From a bacterium (GTDB taxonomy: Bacteria; 4484-113; JAFGCY01), in NCBI GenBank assembly GCA_016932385.1, contig JAFGCY010000062.1, positions 1 through 38,531 of the forward strand: DNA of 38,531 nt. Reading direction: 5' to 3'. The translations under genes were made by a program, and so were the position numbers. A model generated the notes under the pieces. It saw only the letters and a program-made list of their open reading frames with translations. It was not told the origin of the DNA and ran no database searches. How positions within the stretch are numbered: the stretch's first letter is position 1; each line of letters opens with the position of its first letter. This document shows, piece after piece, positions 8,390 to 16,542 of this stretch.

Positions 8390-9035
8390 AAGCGTGGCTG
8401 CTGAATTCGTCAAGGGCGTCTGGAAGGAAAACCCGGTGCTCAGGCTGCTCCTCGGCATGTGCCCGGTGCTGGCGGTGACGACCAGCGTTGAGAACGGCCT
8501 GGGTATGGGCCTGGCGGCGACGTTCGTCCTGATCTGCAGCAACGTCGTCGTCAGCCTGCTTCGAAGCATCATTCCGGCGCGGATGCGCATCCCCTGCTTT
8601 ATCGTCGTGATCGCCGCCTTCGTGACGATCGTCGACCTGGTGCTGCAGGGCTTCTTCTTCGAGTTGTCGAAGAGCCTCGGGGTGTTCGTGCCGCTGATCG
8701 TGGTCAACTGCATCATCCTGGGCCGCGCCGAGGCTTTTGCCTACAAAAACGGCCCGTTCTATTCGATGATCGATGCAATGGGCATGGGCGTGGGCTTCAC
8801 CCTGGCGCTGATGACGGTCGGTACGGTGCGCGAGCTGCTGGGCAACGGTACCTGGCTGGGCTTTGCGGTCCCGCCGTTCACCCTGCACCCCTGGATCATC
8901 ATGATCCTGCCGCCCGGCGCGTTCATCACGCTGGGCCTGTTGGTGGCCGGCATGAACTGGCTCACCCAGCAGCAGGAGGCGAAGCGGCGCCAGGCGGCGC
9001 GTGAAGCGCGGCTGGCGAAGGGAGGTACGGCGTAA
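8379..9035 (+). CDS. rnfE: Rnf complex subunit E (ion-translocating membrane subunit)
   Basis: A 218-aa membrane protein of the RnfE/NqrD family, one of the paired six-helix subunits that hold the intramembrane Fe-S centre. Typical stretches are [20 protein letters not shown] at 17-36, [20 protein letters not shown] and [17 protein letters not shown]. The Cys residues in GMCPVLAV and VVNCIILG match the positions that bind the cluster with RnfA. The C-terminus (about 195-218) is basic and cytoplasmic. The start overlaps rnfG and the stop overlaps the rnfA ATG by one base. Confidence 0.95.
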   Translation: MASRSVAAEFVKGVWKENPVLRLLLGMCPVLAVTTSVENGLGMGLAATFVLICSNVVVSLLRSIIPARMRIPCFIVVIAAFVTIVDLVLQGFFFELSKSLGVFVPLIVVNCIILGRAEAFAYKNGPFYSMIDAMGMGVGFTLALMTVGTVRELLGNGTWLGFAVPPFTLHPWIIMILPPGAFITLGLLVAGMNWLTQQQEAKRRQAAREARLAKGGTA

Positions 9036-9661
9036 TGGGTATCGCACAGATTCTTTTACTGGTCCTGGGCGCGATTCTCGTCAACAACGTGATCTTCGCG
9101 CAGTTCCTGGGCATCTGCCCCTACCTGGGCGTGTCCAAGAAACTGGATACCGCGCTCGGCATGGGCTTCGCCGTGACGTTCGTGATGACGCTGGCGGTGG
9201 CCGTGACCTGGCCGATCTATTACTTCGTGCTCAACCCGGCGACGAGCTTCTTCAACGCCTTCATGCCGCCCGACGCGGTGCCGGACCTGACCTACCTGGC
9301 GACGCTGAGCTTCATCCTGGTGATCGCCTCCCTGGTGCAGCTGGTCGAGATCGTCCTGCGCAAGGTGGCCAAGCCGCTGTTCGACGCGCTGGGCATCTAC
9401 CTGCCGCTGATCACGACGAACTGCGCGATCCTCGGCATGGCGCTGTTGTCGATCCAGAAGGAGTACAACTATCCGATCTCCCTGGTATTCGCCTTCGGTT
9501 CGGCGCTCGGCTTCATCCTGGCGATCGTGATCTTCGCCGGCATCCGCGAGCGCGTGGAGTTGATGGACGTACCCAAGGCGATGCAGGGCGTGCCGATCGC
9601 GCTGGTGATCGCCGGGATCGTGGCGATGGCGTTCATGGGCTTCGCGGGACTGGGCGGCTAG
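9035..9661 (+). CDS. rnfA: Rnf complex subunit A (ion-translocating membrane subunit)
   Basis: A 208-aa membrane protein of the RnfA/NqrE family, partner of Rnf[21 protein letters not shown] near the N-terminus and [18 protein letters not shown] in the middle contain the two Cys residues expected to help ligate the membrane cluster. The C-terminus [11 protein letters not shown] is typical. The start is fused to the rnfE stop as TAATG. It is the last gene of the rseC-rnfBCDGEA operon; GGTTAAAGG repeats and a strong terminator follow directly. Confidence 0.95.
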   Translation: MGIAQILLLVLGAILVNNVIFAQFLGICPYLGVSKKLDTALGMGFAVTFVMTLAVAVTWPIYYFVLNPATSFFNAFMPPDAVPDLTYLATLSFILVIASLVQLVEIVLRKVAKPLFDALGIYLPLITTNCAILGMALLSIQKEYNYPISLVFAFGSALGFILAIVIFAGIRERVELMDVPKAMQGVPIALVIAGIVAMAFMGFAGLGG

Positions 9662-9670
9662 GGGCGAGAA

Positions 9671-9701
9671 AGGTTAAAGGTTAAAGGGGAAAGGTTAAAG
9701 G
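9671..9701 (+). repeat. GGTTAAAGG purine-rich repeat after rnfA
   Basis: Three copies of GGTTAAAGG (9672-9680, 9679-9687, 9693-9701) separated by G/A runs begin 10 bases after the rnfA stop. The same motif, in the same orientation relative to the gene before it, lies behind hdrB (10742-10764, minus) and rmlB (38407-38436). Confidence 0.7.
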
Positions 9702-9710
9702 GAGAAAATG

Positions 9711-9746
9711 AGGGCGGCCTCCCGCCAAGGCGGGACCGCCCTTTTT
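9711..9746 (+). terminator. Intrinsic terminator of the rnf operon
   Basis: AGGGCGG (9711-9717) pairs with CCGCCCT (9736-9742), and an inner stem is formed by TCCCGCC with GGCGGGA (9720-9735). The T-run completes a classical rho-independent terminator 50 bases after the rnfA stop. Confidence 0.85.
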
Positions 9747-9879
9747 GTTGGGAGTTGAAGGAGCACGGGCGCTTCGCTCATATTAGGCCAAAGGCCATCG
9801 GCCAAAGGCAAGAAACGTAGCGGCGACGTCCCTGATGCCGGGTTTGTTGGGCGTAACTCACCGTGGTGGGAATGTGTGC

Positions 9880-9927
9880 CCAGGCTGGATGCGGGTTTTT
9901 GGGTAGGGGCGAAGCCATGCTTCGCCC
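9880..9927 (+). repeat. Composite repeat: CCAGGCTGGATGCGGGTT module plus GTAGGGG palindrome (copy A)
   Basis: The 18-base module CCAGGCTGGATGCGGGTT (9880-9897) is followed by GTAGGGGCGAAGC-CAT-GCTTCGCCC (9903-9927), a perfect 9-bp stem with a 3-base loop. The 18-base module recurs exactly on the minus strand at 31481-31498, again followed by a GTAGGG palindrome. The palindrome recurs inverted at 10615-10639. The rest of the gap 9747-9952 holds a direct repeat GGCCAAAGGC (two copies near 9787-9808) and no gene that I can support. Confidence 0.75.
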
Positions 9928-9952
9928 GTTGCGGATCATGTCGCTGCGATTA

Positions 9953-10540
9953 CTATGGCGTGATGCGGATCTCACCGTAGCTGTAATCCCCAAGATCCCG
10001 TTCGTCGTACCAAGTCATCTCAAGCAATCGCCAGTTTTGTTTGCCACCCGTCCATTGGCAGCGCCCCCCGTACGTATACCGATATCCGGTAGCAGTTTCT
10101 TTGGTTAGTTCCTCGTATTGAAGCTTTTCCATGTTCAAGTACGCCTGCGGAGTGCCAGTCATGTTGTGGACAAAGTGAATCGACTTCTTAACAATGAATT
10201 CCGCGGCGTATGTCTTGTATTCATGGCCATCGATCTCAGTGGTGGTTTCGTATATCGTGCCGCCATGGCTCATGTACACATTGAGCGGCAGCTTAAGAAG
10301 AATATGCCATTCATCCGGGTGTTTGCCGTCGAATGGCTCGAATTCAGCGGCGTGAATTACGGAAGCATCGTATTTACCCTGTTCCAGGATCAACCCGGTG
10401 CCGTGGTTTTTGACAATGCACTTATTGAACGAGCATGAGGTTGTACCGCATACAACGGTAGTCAGCACCAGGAAGACAATGCAGGAAACCATCCGGCCAG
10501 TGCAGCGTCGAAAGGAAGCTGCACCGCGATTCAAGCTCAT
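9953..10540 (-). CDS. Exported or lipid-anchored protein of unknown function
   Basis: From ATG 10540 the product is 195 aa. A charged N-terminus (SLNRGAASFRRCTGR) leads to the hydrophobic stretch MVSCIVFLVLTTVV and Cys31 or Cys36 (VVCGTTSC), so it is exported and probably lipid-anchored. The mature part has many aromatic residues (for example YETTTEIDGHEYKTYAAEF and YRYTYGGRCQWTGGKQNW) and ends GEIRITP. I do not recognise a family. A longer open frame reaches 10669 but runs through a repeat, and ATG 10492 is an alternative start. GC content is visibly below that of the rnf and hdr genes. Exact inverted copies of a 25-base palindromic element flank the gene, suggesting it was acquired or mobilised. 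Confidence 0.55.
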   Translation of the reverse strand: MSLNRGAASFRRCTGRMVSCIVFLVLTTVVCGTTSCSFNKCIVKNHGTGLILEQGKYDASVIHAAEFEPFDGKHPDEWHILLKLPLNVYMSHGGTIYETTTEIDGHEYKTYAAEFIVKKSIHFVHNMTGTPQAYLNMEKLQYEELTKETATGYRYTYGGRCQWTGGKQNWRLLEMTWYDERDLGDYSYGEIRITP

Positions 10541-10614
10541 GCTTGATTTTACCGTGCTGTTCTCAGCGCAGTTCGGATGAGCAAATACATCACTGGCTTT
10601 GCCCATCACAACAA

Positions 10615-10639
10615 GGGCGAAGCATGGCTTCGCCCCTAC
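10615..10639 (-). repeat. GTAGGGG palindrome (copy B), exact inverse of copy A
   Basis: GGGCGAAGC-ATG-GCTTCGCCC followed by CTAC is the exact reverse complement of the 25 bases at 9903-9927. Read on the minus strand it is followed by TTGTTG. Together the two copies bracket the gene at 9953-10540. Confidence 0.85.
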
Positions 10640-10661
10640 GCAAGATACCCTCATCAATAAA

Positions 10662-10685
10662 GGGCGCACAGCCGTGCGCCCCTAC
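10662..10685 (-). terminator. GTAGGGG palindrome (copy C), likely terminator of the kor-hdr cluster
   Basis: On the minus strand GTAG is followed by GGGCGCAC-GGCT-GTGCGCCC and TTTATT: an 8-bp GC-rich stem with a 4-base loop and a T-rich tail, 140 bases after the hdrB stop. Next to it (10686-10706) stands a tandem heptamer, ACTGACC-ACTGATC-ACTGATC. It belongs to the same repeat family as copies A and B but has a different stem sequence. Confidence 0.55.
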
Positions 10686-10741
10686 ACTGACCACTGATCA
10701 CTGATCCGGCGACGGGGACGCCGCCGTTACGAGCCCTTTCA

Positions 10742-10790
10742 CCTTTAACCGTTGCCCTTTAACCTGCTCCCATGCGGACGGGGCGTCCGC
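10742..10790 (-). repeat. GGTTAAAGG repeats and a GCGGACG palindrome behind hdrB
   Basis: Two CCTTTAACC copies (10742-10750 and 10756-10764) are GGTTAAAGG on the hdrB coding strand. Between them and hdrB is GCGGACG-GGG-CGTCCGC (10774-10790), a 7-bp stem repeated almost exactly at 31392-31408. Confidence 0.65.
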
Positions 10791-10826
10791 GCTCTCACAG
10801 CTTCGCATCGGCCCGCGTGCCGCCGC

Positions 10827-11717
10827 TTACGATTCCGTCGTTGCCGGGACTTCCTCGAAGTTTCTCAGAACCTCCGGCTTGATACGCTGGTCGCCGAAGC
10901 CCAGGTCGTCGTAGGGGATGCCCTGGGCGAAGGCTAAAAGCTGCAGGTAGTACACCGCCGGCGTATGGAAGTCCTCGTCGAACTGCTTGGCCACCTTCAG
11001 CTGGCCCATGTCGAACTGGCTGAAGCAGGTCGGGCAGATCAGCCCCAGGATGTCGGCCTGCTTCTCGTTGACCGTCGCCAGCAGATCGCGCATCATCTTC
11101 GCCGGCAGGTCCTCAACCTGGCAGGCCTTGCCGCAGCAGAGGTACCAGTTGCCGTGCCGCACCGGTTCGGCGCCGACGGCCTTGACCAGCTCCTCCATCA
11201 CCGTCGGATTATTGGGGTCGTCGACCTGCATGATCTTGCTCGGCTTGAGCAGGTGGCAGCCGTAGTGGATCGCCACCTTCAGGCCGGTCAGCGGCCGTGT
11301 TACCGTGGCGGCGACGGTGTCGTAGCCCGCCACGTCCCGCAAAAGCGTCACGATATGCCGCACGCGCGAGGTGCCGCGGTATTCCATGCCGATGCGTGCC
11401 AGGCGCTCGTTGACCCGCGCACGCAGCTTGTCGTCTTTGAGCAGGTGGTAGGACTCGGACAACGTCGCGGTGCAGCCCGAGCAGTTAGTAAAAACATCCA
11501 ATCCCTGGGCCTCGGCCAGTGCGAGGTTACGGGCCGCGACGGACAGCCAGGACACTTTATCCTTACTCTTGAAGTAGATTGGGTCTGGACAACAGGATGC
11601 GCCGGGCAGGTCCACGGGCTCGATGCCCAGGCGGGGCAGGACCTGGCGGATGGCGAATTCCATCGCCGGATAACGGGCCGGGATCAGGCAGCCGGGGAAA
11701 AAGGCGAAGCGCTTCAT
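10827..11717 (-). CDS. hdrB: Heterodisulfide reductase subunit B-like protein
   Basis: HdrB carries the two CCG domains that bind the non-cubane iron-sulfur centres reducing disulfides or similar acceptors. This 296-aa protein starts FAFFPGCLIPARYP, then shows ASCCPDP and TNCSGCTATL (first CCG domain), and YGCHLLKPSK, CCGKACQ and CPTCFSQFD (second CCG domain). All expected Cys groups are present. The start overlaps the hdrC stop by four bases. Outside methanogens the acceptor of such HdrB proteins is usually unknown, and that is so here. It is the last gene of the minus-strand cluster and is followed by repeats and a probable terminator. Confidence 0.9.
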   Translation of the reverse strand: MKRFAFFPGCLIPARYPAMEFAIRQVLPRLGIEPVDLPGASCCPDPIYFKSKDKVSWLSVAARNLALAEAQGLDVFTNCSGCTATLSESYHLLKDDKLRARVNERLARIGMEYRGTSRVRHIVTLLRDVAGYDTVAATVTRPLTGLKVAIHYGCHLLKPSKIMQVDDPNNPTVMEELVKAVGAEPVRHGNWYLCCGKACQVEDLPAKMMRDLLATVNEKQADILGLICPTCFSQFDMGQLKVAKQFDEDFHTPAVYYLQLLAFAQGIPYDDLGFGDQRIKPEVLRNFEEVPATTES

Positions 11718-12226
11718 GACTCGTCTCCCTTATCCGCCGGCTCCAACAGCTGCTTGATCTCGTCGACCGGCACTGGGCTTAAGGGCGGCAGGCCGAACTT
11801 GGCGCGGCGGTTGTCGATCGACGCCGAATAGGGCACGGTGCGCCCGGTCGATTCGAAGGTCGCGATCACGCGGTCGACGCCCTTGGGGTAAATCCCGGCG
11901 TCGGCCAGCATGTTCTTCATCGAGATGATCACCTCGACCGGTTTGACGTCCTGCGGGCAGCGCTCGTGGCAGTTGTAGCAGTTGGTGCATAGCCAGAGCA
12001 CCGAGTCCTCGCGGATCAGTTCGTCGCCGAGGCCGTAGAGCACCTTGAGCATGATCTCGCGCGGGTTGAACTCGTCGCTGTAATACGCCGCCGGACAGTC
12101 GCCGACGCAGGCGCCGCACTGGTAGCAGTAGTTGGCCAGATTGCCCTCGACCTTACGGGCCAACTCGCGGCGGAAGTTAAAGTTCACCTTCACGACGTCG
12201 CCGTTCTGTTTGCCGTTGTCAGCCAT
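11714..12226 (-). CDS. hdrC: Heterodisulfide reductase subunit C-like ferredoxin
   Basis: HdrC links the flavin/Fe-S subunit HdrA to HdrB. The 170-aa protein has the standard pair of [4Fe-4S] motifs, CYQCGACVGDCP and CTNCYNCHERCP, followed by the family segment PVEVIISMKNMLADAG. The length is typical. AAGGAA precedes the ATG by 7 bases and overlaps the end of the small zinc-ribbon gene. HdrC and HdrB are translationally coupled (ATGA), so they are probably made in equal amounts and form one unit with HdrA1. Confidence 0.92.
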   Translation of the reverse strand: MADNGKQNGDVVKVNFNFRRELARKVEGNLANYCYQCGACVGDCPAAYYSDEFNPREIMLKVLYGLGDELIREDSVLWLCTNCYNCHERCPQDVKPVEVIISMKNMLADAGIYPKGVDRVIATFESTGRTVPYSASIDNRRAKFGLPPLSPVPVDEIKQLLEPADKGDES

Positions 12227-12229
12227 GCG

Positions 12230-12376
12230 TTATTCCTTCGGCGGCGGGTTTTTCAGCACGCGGATGCTGTTGGAACGGCACTTGGGGCAAGTGCGCTCCT
12301 TGTCCACGTCTTCCTCCACCTTCTCGTTGTATTCGTTGCCGCACATCATGCAGCGCAGATACACGGTCTTGGCCAT
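12230..12376 (-). CDS. 48-aa zinc-ribbon-like protein between hdrA1 and hdrC
   Basis: This small gene lies in the 165-base gap between hdrA1 and hdrC. ATG 12376 is preceded by a good GGAGGA, and the TAA ends 3 bases before the hdrC ATG. The peptide MAKTVYLRCMMCGNEYNEK continues to TCPKCRSNSIRVL. It has two CxxC pairs (Cys9, 12 and Cys30, 33) 17 residues apart, the pattern of a rubredoxin-like or zinc-ribbon knuckle. It may bind zinc as a structural or assembly factor, or iron as a one-electron carrier. The sequence does not decide between these. Confidence 0.8.
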   Translation of the reverse strand: MAKTVYLRCMMCGNEYNEKVEEDVDKERTCPKCRSNSIRVLKNPPPKE

Positions 12377-12391
12377 GTCGTCCTCCGATGC

Positions 12392-14854
12392 TTAGCCCGC
12401 CGGGGCGGGTGCTTCTTCTTCCTGCTTCTTGGCGGTCTTGGCCTTTTTGGGCTTCGGCGCCAACGCCTTCATCGCGTGGTCGATCTCGTCCTGGGTGACG
12501 GTCTTTCTGAGTTCCTCCATCTGCTTCATCACCTTGGCGAACTTTTGGCCCTCGGCGGCGCTGATCCACTCCAGCTGCAGCCGCTCGGGTCGCACCCCCG
12601 CTTTCTCCAGCTTGTCCCAGAGCCGCTGGACGCGCTTGACCGTCTGGCGGTTGGCGGTGATGTAGTGGCAGTCGGCGTAGTGGCAGCCGGAGACCAGCAC
12701 CACCGGCGCGCCGCAACGGAAGGCTTCCAGCACCATCTCTTCGCTGACGCGCGCTGAGCACATCGTGCGCACGACGCGGTTGGAGGCCGGGTATTCCATC
12801 CGGCCGATGCCCGCCATGTCGCCGCCGGAATAGCTGCACCAGTTGCAGGCGAACACGAACACCTTGTCCGCCGGGTCCTCGTGGAGGATCGCGCGCACCT
12901 GGGCCAAGAGCTGGTCGTCGGTGAAGTGGCGCATCGTGATCGCGCCGAACTGGCAGGCCGAGCCGCAGTTGCCGCAACCCGCGCAGGCCGCCTCGATCAC
13001 CGCCGCGACCTGGCCCTTCTCCCAGACGATCGCGCCGTAGGGGCAGACGCTGGCGCAGACGCCGCACTTGGTGCAGGCCTCGGGGTCGATGCGGCAGGTG
13101 ATCGCCTCGATGTTGATCTTGCCCGCGTTCAGCAACGCGCCGACCCGGGAGGAGGCCATGCCGGCCTGGCAGACCGAGTCCTTGATGTCCTTGGGCGCCT
13201 CGCAGAAGCCGGCGAAATAGACGCCGCGCGTCGGGGCGTCGATCGGCTTGAGCTTGGGGTGCGACTCCATGAAGAAGCCGTCGCTGGTCTTGGACAGCGT
13301 GAACAGCTTGGACAGCTTGTCGCGGTCACGGGGCGGCACCACACCGACGGACAGCACCACCATGTCGAACTCGTGCCGTTCGATCTGGCCGTTGGTGGTG
13401 TTCTCGACGGTCAGCGTCAGGTTATGCGTGTCAGGATTCTCCTCGATGTCGCCGGGCAGGCCGCGGACATAGCGCGTACCGGCCGCCTTGGAGCGCTGGA
13501 ACATGTCCTCGAAGCTCTTGCCGAAGGCGCGGATGTCCTGGTAGAACACCGTGTTCTTGACGTCGGGATAATGGTCGGCCAACAGCAGGCAGTCCTTGAT
13601 CGTGTTCATGCAGCAGATGTTGGAGCAGTACGGCCGGCCGACTTTGGGATTGCGTGAGCCGACGCATTGGATGAACCCGATGCGCTGGGGGCATTGATGG
13701 TCGCTGGGGCGGATGAAGTGTCCGGCGGTGGGGCCGCCGGCGCAGATCAGCCGCTCGAATTCCATCGAGGTGATCACATTGTCGAAGCGCGTATAACCGT
13801 ACTCGTCCATTTCGGTGGGATCGTACACATCCAGCCCGATTGCCACAATCACGGCGCCAAACTGGCGCGTGATGATCTCGTCGGCGTCATCGTAATTGAT
13901 CGCCTGCTGCTCGCAGGCCTCGTAGCATTTACCGCAGGCGATCGGCGCATTGCCCAGGCAGTCCTGCATGTTGAGCACGTAGACGCTGGGCACGGCCTGG
14001 GGGAAGGGAATGTAGATCGCCTTGCGCGAGCCCAGTCCCAGCTGGTACTCGTCGGGCTTGATCACCGGGCAGATCTTGGCGCACTCGCCGCAGGCATTGC
14101 AAAGGTCCGGATTGACGTAGCGCGCCTTCTTGCGGATCTTGGCGGTGAAGTTGCCGATGTAGCCCTCGACTTCGTCCACCTCGCTGTAGGTCAGAAGCTC
14201 GATATTGGGATGTCGACCGACATCAATGGCCTTGGGGCCGAGAATTCAAATCGAGCAGTCCATCGTGGGGTAGGTCTTGTCCAGCTGCGCCATGATGCCC
14301 CCGATCGATGCTTCCCGCTCGACCAGGGTCACTTGGTGCCCCTGTGCGCCCAGCTCCAGCGCGGCTTCCATTCCCGCGATGCCGCCGCCGATTACCAGCG
14401 CGCGCTGGGTGACCGGCACGGTTAGCTCCTCCTGCGGCTGCAGGAAACGCGCCCGGGCTACAGCCGAGGCAACCAGGTCCTTGGCCTTGGCCGTCGCGCC
14501 GGTCCAGTCGTTGGGATGGACCCACGAGCAGTGCTCGCGCAGGTTGGCCATCTCCATCAGGTAGGGATTGAGACCGGCCTCGGCGACACAGGCTCGAAAC
14601 GTGGGTTCGTGCTGCAGCGGAGTGCAGGACGCGACCACCACGCGGTTGAGCCGGTGCTCCTTGATGGCATGCTTGATCTCGTTTTGGCCCGGGTCTGCGC
14701 AGGTGTACTTGTTGCGCACCGCGCAGACCACATCGTCGAGTGTCTGGGCGAACTCCGTGACATCCGCCGTATCCACCGTGCCCGCGATGTTCAAACCGCA
14801 GTCACAGACGAAGACGCCGATTCTCAGGCCGTCTTCCTTCCCGTTTGAAGACAT
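12392..14854 (-). CDS. hdrA: HdrA selenoprotein fused to an MvhD domain (HdrA1)
   Basis: HdrA is the FAD subunit where flavin-based electron bifurcation takes place. The frame runs from ATG 14854 (GGGAGG upstream) through an in-frame UGA at 14248-14246 to 12392, giving 820 aa with Sec203. Order: N-terminal HdrA domain (about 10-135, FVCDCGLNI); FAD motif GGGIAG (156-161); TMDCSI-Sec-ILGPK (200-207), a CxxU in place of the family's CxxC; inserted ferredoxin with CNACGECAKIC (252-262) and Cys299-314; second half of the FAD domain; two C-terminal [4Fe-4S] motifs (about 580-640); and an MvhD domain from about 664 (FACNWCSYSGGD, SGCHYADCHY). A Lys/Glu/Ala tail ends the protein. Standard gene callers would split this gene at the UGA. 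A separate mvhD lies in the same cluster. Confidence 0.92.
14209..14248 (-). promoter_or_regulatory. UGA(Sec) codon and bacterial SECIS-like hairpin in hdrA1
   Basis: The UGA (14248-14246) is followed after exactly 21 bases by GATGTC-GGTC-GACATC (14224-14209 on the minus strand), a perfect 6-bp stem with a GGUC loop. Bacterial SECIS elements are stem-loops just downstream of the UGA with a GU-containing apical loop that binds SelB. The second hdrA has the same hairpin at the same distance with a compensated base pair. Confidence 0.8.
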
Positions 14855-14903
14855 GGCACCACCTCCCGGTGCGTCTAGAGCACGTGCCGTTCCGGCACAT
14901 TCT

Positions 14904-16046
14904 TCATTCCAGCGACGCGGCGATGATCTCCGCCACGTCGCGCAGCTCGATCGTGATTTCATCTTTCAGGTTGGGGTCCTGCATGGCGCACTTGAAATGC
15001 ACCTGGCACTTCGGGCAAGCCGTGACCATGACCGGTGCCATCGTCTGCCGGGCTTCCCGCAGCCGGTTGACCTGGATCTGCTTGGAATAGCGGTCGCAGT
15101 TCGACCAGGTGCCGCCGGCGCAGCAGGTCGAAGCGCTGCCGTGATGGCGCATCTCAGCCAGCTCCAGGCCGGGCACGGCGTTGAGCACCGCGCGCGGCGC
15201 GTCGTAGACGCCCAGGTGCCGGCCCAGCCGGCAGGGATCCTGGTAGGTCACGCGCTGACTGGCGCCGTTGGTCATCGGCAACTTGTCCAGGTTCTCGCTC
15301 AGGAATTCCGTCAGGTGCAGCATCCGCGGTTTCTTACCGCTGAAAAAGGGCCCATAGTCGCGCTTGAAGGTGCGCAGGCACTCGGCGCAGGGCACGACCA
15401 GCGTGTCCGCGCCGCTGGCTTCGACCAGTTTGACGTTGTGCCTGGCCAGCATTTCGAAGTGCTTGACGTCGCCGTTCCAGAGCAGGTCATGCCCACAGCA
15501 GCGCTCGTCGGGCGAGACCACCGGCGCGATACCAAGCTTGTTAAGCAGGCGGACGGCGGCCTTGGTGCCGGCGATGCTGTCCATCTCAAACTCGGGGAAG
15601 AAAGCGTCGTAATACATCGTGCAGCCGGTCCAGAGGAACAACTCGCCCTCGTCGGGCTCCGTCAGCATGTCGGCTTCCAGCCAGCCCAGCCGGTCCTGGG
15701 CCATCTCGCCCTTGGCCATGATCCGCATCGCCGACTGCAATGCCCCGCCGTGCGGGCATTCCACCTCGACCCCGTCGCGGTGGGCCAACTCGCGCAGCTT
15801 GAGTACTAGCTCCGTGTACTCCACGCCGACCGGACAGCGCGTATCGCAGAGCTTGCAAGTCAGGCAGTCGAACAGCGTACCTTCGCCGGAGTTCGCCGGG
15901 CGCTTGCCCTGGTTGGTGGCCAGGACGTGGCGCCGCGGGCTGTAGCGCGCGCCAGCCCGCACCAACGGGCAGGTGGCGGTGCACTTGCCGCAGTCGTAGC
16001 AGGCCCAGGCGCGGGTATCCTGCGCAATCGCCGCCAACTCAGCCAT
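14904..16046 (-). CDS. HdrD-like Fe-S protein (fused HdrC-HdrB type)
   Basis: This 380-aa protein joins an HdrC-like N-terminus with two [4Fe-4S] motifs (CYDCGKCTATCP and CLTCKLCDTRCP, about residues 16-75) to two CCG domains. The first has TGCTMYYD, RCCGHDLLW and CAECLRTF; the second has DPCRLGRHLG, CCAGGTWSNC and CPKCQVHF. The family includes HdrD, GlpC and LldE-type reductases, so it probably reduces a disulfide or quinone-like acceptor, or oxidises a hydroxyacid. The substrate cannot be named. It overlaps mvhD by 8 bases and is 49 bases from hdrA1. That gap contains a small hairpin, GTGCCG-TTC-CGGCAC (14884-14898), perhaps an mRNA processing site. Confidence 0.85.
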   Translation of the reverse strand: MAELAAIAQDTRAWACYDCGKCTATCPLVRAGARYSPRRHVLATNQGKRPANSGEGTLFDCLTCKLCDTRCPVGVEYTELVLKLRELAHRDGVEVECPHGGALQSAMRIMAKGEMAQDRLGWLEADMLTEPDEGELFLWTGCTMYYDAFFPEFEMDSIAGTKAAVRLLNKLGIAPVVSPDERCCGHDLLWNGDVKHFEMLARHNVKLVEASGADTLVVPCAECLRTFKRDYGPFFSGKKPRMLHLTEFLSENLDKLPMTNGASQRVTYQDPCRLGRHLGVYDAPRAVLNAVPGLELAEMRHHGSASTCCAGGTWSNCDRYSKQIQVNRLREARQTMAPVMVTACPKCQVHFKCAMQDPNLKDEITIELRDVAEIIAASLE

Positions 16047-16542
16047 CGATTTCCTCCTCGATCCGTAAGTCGTCCAGCCGTTTGGAGCTCAGGGGGCTGG
16101 GCCCCAGCTGGCGCACCTGCTCGGTGAACTCGTTGATGATCTCAGCGAAGCGGATGCCTTCAGCGGCGCTGATCCACTCCAGGCGCAGGCGGCCGGGCTC
16201 GATGCCGAGCAGCTTGACCATGTTCATCGTCTTGTCGAACTGTTCGACGGCGCGCTCATTGCCGAAAATGTAATGGCAGTCCCCGAAGTGGCAGCCGCTG
16301 ACCAGCACGCCGTCCGCGCCTTTCTCGAAGGCCTTGAGGACAAAGGCCGGCTGGATGCGGCCGGAGCACATCACGCGGATCATCCGGAAGTGCGGCTCGT
16401 GCTCCATCCGGCCCACGCCCGCGGTATCGGCGCCCGCGTAGGAGCACCAGTTGCAGGCGAAGACCAGGATGCGGGGCTGCCAAGTTTCGGTGCCGGTCGC
16501 GGTGACCGGCTGGTCGGTGATGGTAGTTTTGGCCTTGGTCAT
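16039..16542 (-). CDS. mvhD: MvhD-type [2Fe-2S] electron transfer protein
   Basis: MvhD shuttles electrons between a hydrogenase or formate dehydrogenase and HdrA in known complexes. The 167-aa product has the [2Fe-2S]-binding motifs FACNWCSYAGADTAGVGRM and VMCSGRI, then SGCHFGDCHYIFGN and the conserved RLRLEWISAAEG. ATG 16542 overlaps the stop of hdrA2 (ATGA), so I chose it over the longer open frame to 16764, which only shadows hdrA2. Neither MvhA/MvhG nor an Fdh subunit is in the cluster, so its electron partner is likely HdrA2 itself plus an unknown donor. Confidence 0.9.
   Translation of the reverse strand: MTKAKTTITDQPVTATGTETWQPRILVFACNWCSYAGADTAGVGRMEHEPHFRMIRVMCSGRIQPAFVLKAFEKGADGVLVSGCHFGDCHYIFGNERAVEQFDKTMNMVKLLGIEPGRLRLEWISAAEGIRFAEIINEFTEQVRQLGPSPLSSKRLDDLRIEEEIDG

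Noticed and set aside
9671..10790. CRISPR array from the repeated palindromes and GGTTAAAGG motifs
   Set aside because: Copies are irregularly spaced, few, in both orientations and with differing stems; no spacers of even length and no cas genes.
12392..14179. hdrA1 as two separate or frameshifted genes
   Set aside because: Both parts are in one frame with only a TGA between them, at the exact family Cys position, with a SECIS-like hairpin and a second gene showing the same arrangement.
13667..14425. Plus-strand frames opposite hdrA1 and across the UGA
   Set aside because: Shadows of the hdrA1 coding strand. The minus-strand frame is intact when the UGA is read as selenocysteine.
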